A DNA stretch of 32,091 bases from Bacteroidia bacterium (GCA_030433115.1 JAUILH010000034.1:1-32091); one strand, 5' to 3'. Shown: positions 17,114 through 25,315, counted from the first letter of the stretch. Notes: generated from the sequence alone by a model not told the origin. Made by a program: numbers and translations.

Positions 17114-17899
17114 TTATTTTATTTCGTCTTCTATCAATTCTAAAATTGAGTTTAATTCTTTCATTAGCGGCTGATAGTGCGATGTTTCGGTTGCTTTACT
17201 GGTTAAATAGAACATTAGAATATTGTTTTCGAACTCGATTGATTCCAATAGATTCAAGTTGCTGATACTTGTTTCATTCTTGTGGAAATTTATTTCAGAA
17301 TTGGGATTTGTTTGCTCATAAATGGTCTTTATACTGTTTTTATTTGTTCGGAACATATCAAGAACTTTTGCTCTTTGGATCCCTAGCTCTTCTTCTTGCC
17401 GAGCGATATCCTCCAATGTCGGCTCCCATTTTGTTAACTGTATTCTAAGATCATTATTTGTGATATCCTTTAAACTACCGGAATTTACCATCTCGCTTAA
17501 AAGTGAATTATTGGCATTGAAATAAATATCCGAAGAAAAGGAATGGAATAACAATTCAGAGAACTGTTTTTCATTCAATGATTTATTTGGATTCGAAATA
17601 TTTTCCATAATCGTTTTAGCACCCAAATAATTTTGTCTGTTGACTTCAATCAGCTCGGTTAATTTTTGTTGGCTCGATAAGAATTCTTCCTGTAAACCTA
17701 TTAGATAGGTTTGTTCTTTTTCCAGTGTTTTTTTATTCTGCTGATTATCGTTGATCGCAACAGCGATTAGAATACCGATAACAACAAGTACAATTTCTCC
17801 AATGGCGTATAGTAAATACTTACTGAATTTACTTGTCCGCCCGGCAGGCGGGTTTTCAGAGAGTAATTTTAGTCTTATTCTTCGGAAGTATTTTATCAT
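17114..17899 (-). CDS. DUF6090 family membrane-anchored protein
   Basis: The 261-residue product has the DUF6090 layout: basic N-terminus (MIKYFRRIRLKLLSEN), one membrane segment (about 29-49, GEIVLVVIGILIAVAIN) and a helical periplasmic part. Like the copy at 291-1088 it lies outside the cassette array and carries a seven-residue insert (PPAGRTS) after SEN, encoded by a 21-bp near-palindrome at 17832-17852. A TATCTTTC box lies 17-24 nt before the ATG. Function is unknown. It lies alone between the S46 peptidase gene (about 120 nt away) and a 195-nt gap. Confidence 0.9.
   Translation of the reverse strand: MIKYFRRIRLKLLSENPPAGRTSKFSKYLLYAIGEIVLVVIGILIAVAINDNQQNKKTLEKEQTYLIGLQEEFLSSQQKLTELIEVNRQNYLGAKTIMENISNPNKSLNEKQFSELLFHSFSSDIYFNANNSLLSEMVNSGSLKDITNNDLRIQLTKWEPTLEDIARQEEELGIQRAKVLDMFRTNKNSIKTIYEQTNPNSEINFHKNETSISNLNLLESIEFENNILMFYLTSKATETSHYQPLMKELNSILELIEDEIK
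17832..17852. repeat. 21-bp GC-rich palindromic insert inside DUF6090 gene
   Basis: This second in-frame copy of the element seen at 1021-1041 reads around CCGCCCGGCAGGCGGG and encodes PPAGRTS. The related perfect palindrome lies in the attC-like site at 26215-26397. Confidence 0.6.
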
Positions 17900-17915
17900 C
17901 AGAAGTCAGTTTCCC

Positions 17916-17923
17916 GAAAGATA
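17916..17923 (-). promoter_or_regulatory. Putative -7 promoter box of DUF6090 gene
   Basis: TATCTTTC on the minus strand stands at the same distance from the ATG as the TATCTTTA boxes of other DUF6090 copies, within a conserved leader. Confidence 0.4.
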
Positions 17924-18094
17924 TGACTTTATATTATTTTTTGTGTTGAAATCAGGGAGCCCAACTTTAATGTGTATAATTTACTAGATCAGTCGCTTCG
18001 ATCAAGAATACTATCTCACTGGTGAGAGAAAGGAAGTCCCGTTAAGCCGAATAGTCATGCAGACAAATTAGTTGCTCTTATAAAGGAGATAATT

Positions 18095-18691
18095 TCAGTA
18101 ATGTTTGAAGTTATGCTTGGATTGTACGAGCTGTTGTTGTGAAGTTTTGACTCTAGTTTTAAATCTATTCCTTAAGATTAACAGTGTGATTGCGTAAATC
18201 AGGACGATTCCAAACGGAATTGCTGTGAATCTATATCCAGGCATGAGATACCAAAGCGAAAGAACTACAACTATCCGCATCAGTGTATGAAAAATTCCAC
18301 TCCAATGTTTTATAATCCAGGAAAATGACAACCACATCAATCCGGTCAATATTCCAACGGTCATTGGCAGTGATGAGTAATCAACCAGGAAAAATGGAAT
18401 GGCTATTGAATAAACGAGAATGGCTTGTCCTGCCGTAAAGAGAAAAAGCGTGTCGAATTCATTTTTCGGTTTATTTCTGTCAAGGAAATTTTCCCCTGTG
18501 AATTTCGACAAAAATAGTCCCAGGTACACTATACTGCCAGTTCCAATAAATATGGACCAAACGGCTACAACATCGGAGAAAAAAACACCGACAATTCCAA
18601 TAATGGTCCAAACTATTAGTCCGGCTACAGGGGTGGCCAAGAATTTTTGGTTGGAAAATTCACTTCGTTGTACGTCAAGTGTTCTTTTCAT
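18095..18691 (-). CDS. Multi-pass membrane protein of unknown function
   Basis: The 198-residue product shows about six hydrophobic segments, starting at residue 21 (VAGLIVWTIIGIVGVFFSD) and ending near residue 175 (FGIVLIYAITLLIL), followed by a basic C-terminal tail (RNRFKTRVKTSQQQ). No family is recognised. It lies 22 nt downstream of the AraC regulator gene on the same strand and is probably the last gene of that group. Downstream there is a 195-nt gap with a short inverted repeat (TCTCAC/GTGAGA near 18030) and no gene I can support. Confidence 0.7.
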   Translation of the reverse strand: MKRTLDVQRSEFSNQKFLATPVAGLIVWTIIGIVGVFFSDVVAVWSIFIGTGSIVYLGLFLSKFTGENFLDRNKPKNEFDTLFLFTAGQAILVYSIAIPFFLVDYSSLPMTVGILTGLMWLSFSWIIKHWSGIFHTLMRIVVVLSLWYLMPGYRFTAIPFGIVLIYAITLLILRNRFKTRVKTSQQQLVQSKHNFKHY

Positions 18692-18713
18692 TAATTCTTC
18701 TCATTTAATCTAT

Positions 18714-19598
18714 TTAGATGCTTGAAGCTCTGTCAAAACCTACTGTTTCACGATAGAGTTGTGGTGATATGTCGGCATTCTTTTTAAAGAACCTACTGAA
18801 ATAATATTCATCACTATAGCCCAATTCATAGGCGATCTCTTTTACGGTTTTATTGGTTAGATACAGTTCTCTTTTCGCTTCTATGATAATGCGTTCAGAG
18901 ATTAGATCGGTTAAGGTTTTGTTGAAATGTGCCTTGGTGAGTTTGGATAGAGCCTTCGGTGAAATAGATAGCATTTCAGCATAGTCGCTGGCAGTATGCT
19001 TGGTTCGGTAATGGGATTCTATATAGCTTTTTAAGTTCTGTAATACAAAGGGTTCCTCATTTACTTTTGTTACATTTTCTATGTCGGTTTGTTGTTCTGT
19101 TTTAAGTCTTGATGCCGAAATCAAAAATATTTTCAGGTATGAAATCAACAATTCATATTGTGCCAAATCAGGTTTTTGCATTTCAGTTTTAATTTGGTCA
19201 ATTAGCATTTCGAAGTTTGCTTCTACATCCTCATTCACATGAATAAAAGGTGGATCGTAAATATTGTTGAACAATACTCCATTGCATGCTACTTCCTTAT
19301 GATGTTTATGGATGCAAAAGAAGTCTGGGTGGAAATTTATTACCAGACCACTTAGCTCAGTTTCGGCACAAAGCATAAAAGGTTGATAAGGTGAAAAAGA
19401 AAATAGGGAATTCTTTTGGAAGTCATAGTCGGAAAAATCAGCCTTAACGTTTCCATGTCCTCTCTTTACCCAAATCAGAGAGTAATAGTTTAGCCGCTGA
19501 ATGTGGTCAAATGGGTTTTCATTTTCAAAATGATATAACTTGAAGGCCAGATTTCCAGTTTGAGAATTAATGAACGTAAAATGATTGTTTTGTAACAT
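18714..19598 (-). CDS. AraC family transcriptional regulator
   Basis: The 294-residue product has a cupin-like sensor region in the N-terminal half (HFENENPFDHIQRLNYYSLIW ... GNVKADFSDYDFQ) and a C-terminal AraC-type double helix-turn-helix (about 190-285) ending with KTVKEIAYELGYSDEYYFSRFFKK, the family signature. It lies 10 nt after the DUF1348-like gene and 22 nt before the membrane-protein gene, all on the minus strand. It may control this group, including the palindrome-bearing promoter at about 21.5 kb, but no binding data can be read from sequence. Confidence 0.9.
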   Translation of the reverse strand: MLQNNHFTFINSQTGNLAFKLYHFENENPFDHIQRLNYYSLIWVKRGHGNVKADFSDYDFQKNSLFSFSPYQPFMLCAETELSGLVINFHPDFFCIHKHHKEVACNGVLFNNIYDPPFIHVNEDVEANFEMLIDQIKTEMQKPDLAQYELLISYLKIFLISASRLKTEQQTDIENVTKVNEEPFVLQNLKSYIESHYRTKHTASDYAEMLSISPKALSKLTKAHFNKTLTDLISERIIIEAKRELYLTNKTVKEIAYELGYSDEYYFSRFFKKNADISPQLYRETVGFDRASSI

Positions 19599-19608
19599 AG
19601 TTCAGCTA

Positions 19609-20019
19609 TCACTTAAGTTTTCTTTCGCTTTTATCGATTTTTAAATCGTTAATACTTGCGAACCGTCTTTGCATGAGTCCATTTTCGTCAAACTCCCAAA
19701 GCTCATTTCCATAGGCTCTGTGCCATTGGTCGTTTTCATCTTGAAATTCATACTCAAACCTAACAGCCATTCTGTTTTCTCGAAAACCCCAAAGTTCTTT
19801 TTTTAATTTGTAATTCCTTTCTTTTTTCCATTTTTCGGTTAGAAATTGAATTATTTCCTCTCTCCCATTGATAAACTGCGTTCTGTTTCTCCATTCAGAA
19901 TCAATGGTGTAGGATTTTGATACAATTACAGGATCCTTAGTATTCCAGGCGTCTTCTGCCTTTTGTACTTTTTCAAGTGCGGTTTCCTTTGTAAAGGGTG
20001 GTAGAGGATACTTTTTCAC
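19609..20019 (-). CDS. DUF1348 / NTF2-like protein
   Basis: The 136-residue product matches the DUF1348 group of the SnoaL/NTF2-like fold: [30 protein letters not shown] and [20 protein letters not shown] are all in the expected order. Members are small cytoplasmic proteins with a hydrophobic pocket; an enzymatic role is not established. The start is GTG at 20019 followed by two lysine codons; no nearby ATG fits better. It is 12 nt after the zinc-ribbon-like gene and 10 nt before the AraC gene, so the three are probably one transcript. Confidence 0.85.
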   Translation of the reverse strand: MKKYPLPPFTKETALEKVQKAEDAWNTKDPVIVSKSYTIDSEWRNRTQFINGREEIIQFLTEKWKKERNYKLKKELWGFRENRMAVRFEYEFQDENDQWHRAYGNELWEFDENGLMQRRFASINDLKIDKSERKLK

Positions 20020-20031
20020 AGTTACTAAATT

Positions 20032-20304
20032 TTATTGGTCGTAATTTTCAAAACACACATTACACATTAATCTTCCTTGTTTTCCTTGTAATCGTATACC
20101 ATTCAAGTTTTTTTCAGCATATGAAGTGATCCAGCCTTTTTTGCGCTGTAGATCTTTAATGCTTTCAGCTTTGAGCGCCTTATAGAAGTTGCCGCCATAT
20201 TCCTGTCTTCCCCAACAATTCGGACAATAGCCTTCAGGTGCTTTTTCAATGTTGTTATTCGGGTTATTTTTTATGAAGGTGAGTATGCTTTTTAGAGAAT
20301 TCAT
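20032..20304 (-). CDS. Small cysteine-pair protein, possible zinc ribbon
   Basis: The 90-residue product has two CxxC pairs, CPNC (residues 27-30) and CNVC (about 81-84), spaced as in a zinc-ribbon-like fold, with a basic middle part (KDLQRKKGWITSYAEKN). It may bind zinc; the family is known only as an uncharacterised small protein of Flavobacteriia, as far as I can tell by eye. It begins with ATG at 20304, downstream of a strong hairpin, and heads the unit leading to DUF1348 and AraC. Confidence 0.7.
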   Translation of the reverse strand: MNSLKSILTFIKNNPNNNIEKAPEGYCPNCWGRQEYGGNFYKALKAESIKDLQRKKGWITSYAEKNLNGIRLQGKQGRLMCNVCFENYDQ

Positions 20305-20337
20305 GCTTTATTTTGTTATTATAATGCTTAACACAAG

Positions 20338-20376
20338 ACAGGCCATACAAACACAGCGTGTTTATGTATGGCCTGT
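20338..20376. terminator. Strong hairpin after the YHS gene
   Basis: ACAGGCCATACA pairs perfectly with TGTATGGCCTGT, and AACAC/GTGTT extend the stem around an AGC loop with two unpaired bases. It lies just past the YHS gene stop (20385) and 34 nt before the next start. It probably ends the YHS transcript, although the following T-run is weak. Confidence 0.7.
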
Positions 20377-20384
20377 AATTAAAT

Positions 20385-20846
20385 TTAAGATTTACTGACC
20401 TTCTCCCAGTTTTGATGAGCAGCTTCCTGTAATCTTCCGGTTTCTGCCTTCCAGGGCTCCAATGTATTGAAGGTTTTTCCGTCAAATGGACCGTTAAAGA
20501 AGAGGTACAATTTACCGTCTACTATATCAAATGTCTCTGGGTTAGTAGGGATTTTTGATGCTTTTTCTGCCACTCCCCAGGCGCAATACCCATCGAATTG
20601 AGGAAGGTATTTTTGAGGTGATTTTTTGAAGGTATCACGGTTTGCCTGGCTTGTGAAATAGTAGGTAGCTCCGTTATAATTTGTAGAGTGGCTCATTGAG
20701 CCTTTTTTAGCTTTGCCTGAGAAATAGGCGACGACGTCGTATCCGCCGATTGCTAGACCATTGTCATCTACAGGGGCAATTTGTGCCATTGAAATGGATG
20801 AAATCGCTATAGCAACCAGCACTAGCACTAATTTGATTGTTTTCAT
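20385..20846 (-). CDS. YHS domain secreted protein
   Basis: The 153-residue product has a signal peptide (MKTIKLVLVLVAIAISSISMAQ) and a YHS-type domain: GYDVVAYFSGKAKKGS, YNGATYYFTSQANRDTFKKSPQKY and PQFDGYCAWGVAEK. The domain is often linked with metal binding; related secreted proteins occur widely in Bacteroidota without a proven function. It lies about 75 nt after the AhpD-like gene on the same strand and is followed by a strong hairpin, so the two may form a two-gene unit. Confidence 0.85.
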   Translation of the reverse strand: MKTIKLVLVLVAIAISSISMAQIAPVDDNGLAIGGYDVVAYFSGKAKKGSMSHSTNYNGATYYFTSQANRDTFKKSPQKYLPQFDGYCAWGVAEKASKIPTNPETFDIVDGKLYLFFNGPFDGKTFNTLEPWKAETGRLQEAAHQNWEKVSKS

Positions 20847-20920
20847 TTTTTAAAAATCTTAAGTTAATAATTGGGAAATATGAGAGTTTTTTATTTCCCG
20901 TTTTCGAATTATTTGTTGAA

Positions 20921-21466
20921 CTAGATACTTTCTGCGACAGGAAAATCAACAGGTACTTTCGTAAGATTATGTAAATAGTTCATTGCGGTTTTGTCACTTA
21001 TCTGAAGAATAAGATCGACAAGTGTTTCTTTAGTATATCCCTGGGCGAAAAAGTCATCAACGTTTTGGTCACTCGCATTACCTCTGTTTTCAGTAATGTC
21101 CGCCGCCAATTTTACCAAGGCATTCAATTTGGGATTCTCACTATGGCCCTTTCTGATATCCAATAATTGGCTATCGTCAAAGCCATTCATTTTACCCAAA
21201 ACCGTATGCGCACTTTGGCAATAGATACACCCGTTCACTTGGCTCACTACAAGGTTCACGGCCTCCTTTTCTTTGTTTGACAAAGAAGTTTTGGCGTTTT
21301 GATAATCAAGATACTTTCCGAGACCATTGTCCGAATAGGCAATGGTTGCATAAAGGTTGGGAACAAAGCCCAATGCCTTATTTAAATTGTCAAAAATCTC
21401 TTGATTTGCCGGAGAAACCTGTTCTCTTGTTGGGACGTTAAATTCTGTCTTAACTAAATTTTCCAT
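20921..21466 (-). CDS. AhpD-like carboxymuconolactone decarboxylase family protein
   Basis: The 181-residue product matches the peroxidase-related branch of the carboxymuconolactone decarboxylase family. VNGCIYCQSAHTVLGK holds the redox CxxC and the conserved histidine of AhpD-like proteins, and LGFVPNLYATIAYSDNGLGKYLDY is the typical N-terminal part. It probably acts in peroxide or thiol redox chemistry in the cytoplasm. Its promoter region carries a 14-nt perfect palindrome. It leads the minus-strand group that continues through YHS, the zinc-ribbon-like protein, DUF1348 and AraC. Confidence 0.88.
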   Translation of the reverse strand: MENLVKTEFNVPTREQVSPANQEIFDNLNKALGFVPNLYATIAYSDNGLGKYLDYQNAKTSLSNKEKEAVNLVVSQVNGCIYCQSAHTVLGKMNGFDDSQLLDIRKGHSENPKLNALVKLAADITENRGNASDQNVDDFFAQGYTKETLVDLILQISDKTAMNYLHNLTKVPVDFPVAESI

Positions 21467-21489
21467 TCTGAACTGTTTTAATTATTGTA

Positions 21490-21514
21490 TGTCAATATTG
21501 ACAGTACAAAGGTG
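21490..21514 (-). promoter_or_regulatory. Candidate promoter and operator of the AhpD-like gene
   Basis: TGTCAATATTGACA (21490-21503) is a perfect 14-nt palindrome 24 nt before the ATG. Just upstream on the minus strand CACCTTTG (21514-21507) is one base from the Bacteroidota -7 consensus TAnnTTTG. The palindrome would then lie at the transcription start, where a repressor could block initiation. Confidence 0.5.
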
Positions 21515-21590
21515 GTACACATTCCACCGAATTAAAATGGACGATTTTCGTTAATGGATGGATAATTTTCCCGAACGTGGTTAAGTGAAG

Positions 21591-21677
21591 CAATACTTCT
21601 TTGGCCATGAAACCTTCATACAGGAATACCCCGGGAAGAGGGAAAGGAGTCCGACGACATATTCAGAAGAAGTATTG
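21591..21677. repeat. Inverted repeat at the left edge of the array
   Basis: CAATACTTCTT (21591-21601) and AAGAAGTATTG (21667-21677) are perfect 11-nt inverted copies around a 65-nt loop. They lie in the 338-nt gene-free stretch 21467-21804, which also holds the AhpD-like promoter and a decayed attC-like site. No gene is supported there. Confidence 0.5.
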
Positions 21678-21680
21678 AAT

Positions 21681-21777
21681 TTGTTTTGTGCCAAAAAGAG
21701 CTGCTCTGGAGTGTCGGTATGCTGTAATATTAATTTGTGGATTAAGTTTGTTTTTCAAACCCGAGCCCTGGTATTAG
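21681..21777. repeat. Decayed attC-like site (3' half), left end of array
   Basis: The sequence follows the same order of blocks as the 3' half of the intact site at 26215-26397: GCCAAAAAGAGCTGC, GTGTCGGTATGCTGTAAT, ATTAATTT, then CAAACCC and CCTGG. It ends in ATTAGTC where an intact site has GTTAGCC. The unit to its right ends GGCTAAC (22566-22572), which roughly complements that ATTAGTC. Identification is by eye. Confidence 0.4.
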
Positions 21778-21804
21778 TCTATATCGATCTTCGATGTATA
21801 TTGG

Positions 21805-22548
21805 TTATCTATTCATTTCCTTTAAAAGATTGTCAGCAACCACAGATAATTGCTCATAAAGATCATTCATATATCCTGTTCCTGAATTTCTGGAATGGCT
21901 TCCAACAAATGCCGGATACGCTAGAATCCGCTTTAGTTCAGCGATATCTTCTTTAGTTTCTTTTTGTCTTATGAGTTTTCCTACCAGTGGCTTTGTTCTC
22001 TGTACAATATTGTTTTTGTACATATCGTACTCCATCTCTTCCATGAAGTTATTCAAGCTTTGTTCTTCATCTTTTATTTTTTCAACCAAACTATAATATG
22101 TATACAATTGAGTTTCCAAATCAGTTTGTTGAATTTTGTTCAAATAGCCAGAGTTTTTCAAAGCTTCAAATCCACTTTGATTTGATTGAAAAGATTCGTC
22201 CAGCCAGGGATTATACTTGAAGTATTTTGTAAAATAGGTTGTGTATTGTTCTTTGGAATTTTGTTCGATCATTTTCATAAAGTATTTCGAACCAATTACT
22301 GAACTGTCACGGAATGACGCTATTTTTATAAGATTTTCACGATCGGATCTTATATTTTCTTCTATATTATGAAGATAACCATTCAGCGTAATAGAATCTT
22401 GTTTTTCGGTGTTCAGATTGTTTATGTAAAGTGCGATCAAAATACCGATAACCACAAGAACAATTTCTCCAGCAGCATAAAGCAGATATTTTCCAATCTT
22501 GTTCTCGGACAGTAAACCTTTTCTAATTCTTCGAAAAAATTTTAACAT
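21805..22548 (-). CDS. DUF6090 family membrane-anchored protein (array copy 1)
   Basis: The 247-residue product has the DUF6090 layout without the PPAGR insert: MLKFFRRIRKGLLSENKIGKYLLYAAGEIVLVVIGILIALYIN, then a helical periplasmic region rich in charged residues. The leader with a TATCTTTA box found before other copies is missing; the ATG is only 24 nt from the AAC end of the next attC-like site (22570-22572). The unit that holds it would begin near ATTAGTC at 21773 and end at GGCTAAC. Function is unknown. Confidence 0.88.
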   Translation of the reverse strand: MLKFFRRIRKGLLSENKIGKYLLYAAGEIVLVVIGILIALYINNLNTEKQDSITLNGYLHNIEENIRSDRENLIKIASFRDSSVIGSKYFMKMIEQNSKEQYTTYFTKYFKYNPWLDESFQSNQSGFEALKNSGYLNKIQQTDLETQLYTYYSLVEKIKDEEQSLNNFMEEMEYDMYKNNIVQRTKPLVGKLIRQKETKEDIAELKRILAYPAFVGSHSRNSGTGYMNDLYEQLSVVADNLLKEMNR

Positions 22549-22569
22549 TGGTTGTTTTTATTAATGGCT

Positions 22570-22779
22570 AACCTCCACAGCAAAAAAATATGCGGTGGCA
22601 CATCCACCGTAGTTTCGCTACTGCGGCGTAGGAGGTGCCGGCGGTTTTGGCAGCTTTTCGGACCCAAAAGTGCCGTTGCGGTGAAGTCGGAATGCCTGTA
22701 AGATTAATTCGTAGATTAAGTTAGTGAATTTAGCTCAAACCCTGATGTTGACTTGTTACCTCAGCTGGCATTTGTTGTT
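22570..22779. repeat. Decayed attC-like site
   Basis: It starts GGCTAACCTCCACAGC, close to the intact GCTAACGTCCACGGC. It then shares blocks with the site at 26215-26397 (CGGTTTTGG, CAGCTTTTCGGACCCAAAAG, AAGTCGG, GATTAATT, TTTAGCTCAAACCC). The 3' end is uncertain: either GTTACC near 22755 or GTTGCTTTGG at 22777. The GGCTAT/ATAGCC stem is lost. Confidence 0.5.
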
Positions 22780-22809
22780 GCTTTGGTCTCTTTTCAGGAA
22801 CTATGAAAT

Positions 22810-23403
22810 TTATTCTGGTTTTGAATATTCGATTAATTCTTCCACGTACCTGAAATCACCTTGATTTTGAGTGAGCTTTATGAAGTTCTTTACAGCAGGT
22901 GCGTACAACCAGACTTCCTTTTCATCTGCACTATACCCCCTGGAATTAGACGTCGTACCGTTGTACTCAATAGTGTATGCCATGAATGTTCCGGCTTCTA
23001 CGGTTTCTTCTTGGTATGAAAGTACTTCGGCAGTTTGACTTTGGTTTCCCGTAGTTCCGTCCTGACTTGTCCAATTGTTTTCATATTTCCACTTTTTACC
23101 CACCTCGAGAGGCCAGTCGTACTTAGGTGTTTCACTTTCCTCCGGTTTAACAATTTCGGTAACGGGAATGGTATCCTTACCGATTGTCATACCCAAAACT
23201 CCGTCAAAACTTACTATTTCTCTGGTGTCTATTCCATCCGAACGTACCTCTCCTTCAGTAGTCACACCCCTATATTTCCAGACCCATTTCTCACCAACCG
23301 AATAATCAGCCAAAGTTGGTTGTTGTGTTATACTGGATTTTGAGTTGTCGTTACAGGCGCTAAGTATTATCGAAGCCAGTAGTAGAAGAATTTGATTTTT
23401 CAT
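22810..23403 (-). CDS. Lipoprotein, unrecognised
   Basis: The 197-residue product begins MKNQILLLLASIILSACNDN, a lipoprotein signal with Cys17. The mature part starts QQPTLADYSVGEKWVWKYRG and contains WPLEVGKKWKYENNW and VEAGTFMAYTIEYNG, a pattern of repeated aromatic beta strands resembling outer-membrane-associated lipoproteins of beta-rich fold. No named family is recognised. It is the only array gene in the left part that is not DUF6090. Its unit may end near CCAAATAGAGATATGCAAC (to 23459), roughly complementary to GTTGCTTTGG at the unit start. Confidence 0.72.
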   Translation of the reverse strand: MKNQILLLLASIILSACNDNSKSSITQQPTLADYSVGEKWVWKYRGVTTEGEVRSDGIDTREIVSFDGVLGMTIGKDTIPVTEIVKPEESETPKYDWPLEVGKKWKYENNWTSQDGTTGNQSQTAEVLSYQEETVEAGTFMAYTIEYNGTTSNSRGYSADEKEVWLYAPAVKNFIKLTQNQGDFRYVEELIEYSKPE

Positions 23404-23456
23404 TTAATTAAATATTTTAGTTAATAACTAATTTGACGAGCCAAATAGAGATATGC

Positions 23457-23596
23457 AACAGATATTGAAGTTCAATTTGTCAGACCTTTCTATTTTAGAT
23501 TAAATTCAAACTCATCCTAGAATTTATTGTGGACACATGAGTTTGAAATTATTTTTATCAATTTGGAGCAAATAGAGCCGATTTATAAACTCCGTT
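23457..23596. repeat. Decayed attC-like site
   Basis: The 3' half matches the intact sites at 28997-29156 and 29952-30111 block by block: GAATTTATTGTGGAC, then GAGCCGATTTATAAACTCCGTT where the intact sites read GAGCTGATTTATAGCCACTGTT. The 5' half is not clearly recognisable, and its start at AAC 23457 is a guess. Confidence 0.45.
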
Positions 23597-23607
23597 GTTT
23601 TTTTAAT

Positions 23608-24375
23608 TTATAATTCGTTTAACCGGTTAGAAATTAAGTCTAAAATAATTTCAATTTCTTTTTCCAGTGGTTCGTAAAATCTTTTATTAGTGACATTAGA
23701 GCTTGCCTGGTATAAAACAATCTGGTTTAAAAAAGTTAACGAGTTGGTTAATGATTTATTAGCCTGTTTTTTAAAAGAAGTATTGATATATTCGTCTCTT
23801 ACTCCTAAATCTACATAGGCTTTTTCCATGTTTCCATGATCTATCAAATGATTAATACTCATCATTCGGTAATCGTAAACTTCTTTTTCTTGTTGTTCAA
23901 TTTTGGCAATTTTACTATTGAATCCAGCCAATTTATGTTTCAATTCGGAGTTCTCAACAAGTTTGAGTTGCCCGGAGCTCAATATTTCAGTGAGGGCACC
24001 AGTTTCAGGCGCAAAGTTTATTTCACTTCCAAAAGTTTCGCTGGCATATATCGCCACTGTTTTATCTGTAATAGTGTCTTTAGATTCATTACTGAAGGAT
24101 TGGATCAACTTTTCTGCTCCCTTAATGTTTTGAATATTTAAAAGAATGACCTCCTGAAGTACAGTTTTATTTTGTGAAAATTCTTTCTGAAGGGCTAAAA
24201 GGTTAGCTTTCTCTATTTTCCTGTCCTGTTGGACAAGGTTCCAATTATTAATCTGAAGGGCAATTAAAATTCCGATTACCACGAGAACAATTTCTCCAAT
24301 TGCGTAGAGCAGGTATTTACTAAGTTTATTTTCAGAAAGCAATCTTTGGCGGATTTTCCGAAAGAAATTTATCAT
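23608..24375 (-). CDS. DUF6090 family membrane-anchored protein (array copy 2)
   Basis: The 255-residue product begins MINFFRKIRQRLLSENKLSKYLL, then a membrane segment (about 22-42) and a helical periplasmic part. The DNA coding for the first ~45 residues (24241-24375) is almost identical to the same part of the next copy (25145-25279), while the remainder is clearly different. It keeps the TATCTTTA box and leader. The stop lies 12 nt from the GTT of the decayed site at 23457-23596. Function is unknown. Confidence 0.9.
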   Translation of the reverse strand: MINFFRKIRQRLLSENKLSKYLLYAIGEIVLVVIGILIALQINNWNLVQQDRKIEKANLLALQKEFSQNKTVLQEVILLNIQNIKGAEKLIQSFSNESKDTITDKTVAIYASETFGSEINFAPETGALTEILSSGQLKLVENSELKHKLAGFNSKIAKIEQQEKEVYDYRMMSINHLIDHGNMEKAYVDLGVRDEYINTSFKKQANKSLTNSLTFLNQIVLYQASSNVTNKRFYEPLEKEIEIILDLISNRLNEL

Positions 24376-24391
24376 CAGAGGTTAGTTTCTC

Positions 24392-24399
24392 TAAAGATA
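24392..24399 (-). promoter_or_regulatory. Putative -7 promoter box of DUF6090 array copy 2
   Basis: TATCTTTA stands 16 nt before the ATG within a leader (ATATCTTTAGAGAAACTAAC) almost identical to that of array copy 3 and of the lone copies. Confidence 0.45.
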
Positions 24400-24436
24400 T
24401 GATTTTTGAAATTAGGAGTTTTGAGTAACGAAGCAC

Positions 24437-24493
24437 AACGGTCTCGGGTATGCTGTATTAGCTGACGTTAGGAAGCTATTCAATATACCCATT
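24437..24493. repeat. Short 57-nt attC-like site
   Basis: AAC (24437-24439), a six-base spacer GGTCTC, GGGTAT, a short centre, ATACCC and ATT (24491-24493) form a minimal site with a 6-bp inner stem. The outer flanks AACGAAGCACAAC and ATTGTATTTTCGTT are also largely complementary. It has the size of small classic attC sites and lacks the ~100-nt inner insert of the other sites here. The final base of the GTT end is changed to A. Confidence 0.5.
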
Positions 24494-24502
24494 GTATTTT
24501 CG

Positions 24503-25279
24503 TTATTTTTCATTCAATTCATTTTCAATGAGTTCAATTGTTTCATTAGTTTGACCCAGTAAACCATATTTAACCCATAATTGGTCGGTAATACTGAGAT
24601 AGTAAATTTGAAATATTATTGAATATGTTTTAGAAGACTTTATTAAGTTAACCAATTCGTCATCGCTTTTAATAAAATCCGGGTGCATTGCGGTAGGAGG
24701 TTGCACATAAAATCTTTCCGGAATATCTGGAAAAGCCGATAGACTTAGAATTAAATCGGTTACCTCTCTATTCTTATTCAAGATTACCCCCTTTCGTTTT
24801 TCATCTATTTCCGATCTGGATTCGGTATAATCCTTTAAAATAGATAACTTATGTTTTAAACTATCACTTAAGATTTCAAATTTACCAGCTGAAATGGCTT
24901 CTTCTTGAACCGAATTTAATATGGATAAATCTATTGGATAAATCAAATTGGAAATATAATTTCTAAGGCTATCAGTAGGTAGTTCTATTGTGCCTGCAGA
25001 AAAATTAATCACTTTGTTTAGCTGAGAATTATTCTTCTGAATTCCTAGAAAGTAATCCTCAAATGATTCTTTATTGATTGAAAGTTCTTTTTTCAGGTTG
25101 CGCATAAGTTTTAGCTTATCGTTTTCTAATTTTCTACCTTCATTCCAATTATTAATCTGAAGGGCAATTAAAATTCCGATTACCACGAGAACAATTTCTC
25201 CAATTGCATAGAGCAGGTATTTACTAAGTTTATTTTCAGAAAGCAATCTTTGGCGGATATTCCGAAAGAATTTAATCAT
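24503..25279 (-). CDS. DUF6090 family membrane-anchored protein (array copy 3)
   Basis: The 258-residue product starts MIKFFRNIRQRLLSENKLSKYLLYA, with one membrane segment and a helical periplasmic part (for example ELSINKESFEDYFLGIQKNNSQ). Its 5' coding end and leader are nearly identical to array copy 2, but the downstream three quarters differ. The stop lies 10 nt from the ATT end of the short site at 24437-24493. It has its own TATCTTTA box. Function is unknown. Confidence 0.9.
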   Translation of the reverse strand: MIKFFRNIRQRLLSENKLSKYLLYAIGEIVLVVIGILIALQINNWNEGRKLENDKLKLMRNLKKELSINKESFEDYFLGIQKNNSQLNKVINFSAGTIELPTDSLRNYISNLIYPIDLSILNSVQEEAISAGKFEILSDSLKHKLSILKDYTESRSEIDEKRKGVILNKNREVTDLILSLSAFPDIPERFYVQPPTAMHPDFIKSDDELVNLIKSSKTYSIIFQIYYLSITDQLWVKYGLLGQTNETIELIENELNEK

Positions 25280-25295
25280 CAGCGGTTAGTTTCTC

Positions 25296-25303
25296 TAAAG
25301 ATA
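25296..25303 (-). promoter_or_regulatory. Putative -7 promoter box of DUF6090 array copy 3
   Basis: TATCTTTA lies 16 nt before the ATG in the conserved DUF6090 leader. The array copies that start at 22548, 26186 and 27460 lack this leader. Confidence 0.45.
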
Positions 25304-25315
25304 TGACTTTTAAGT

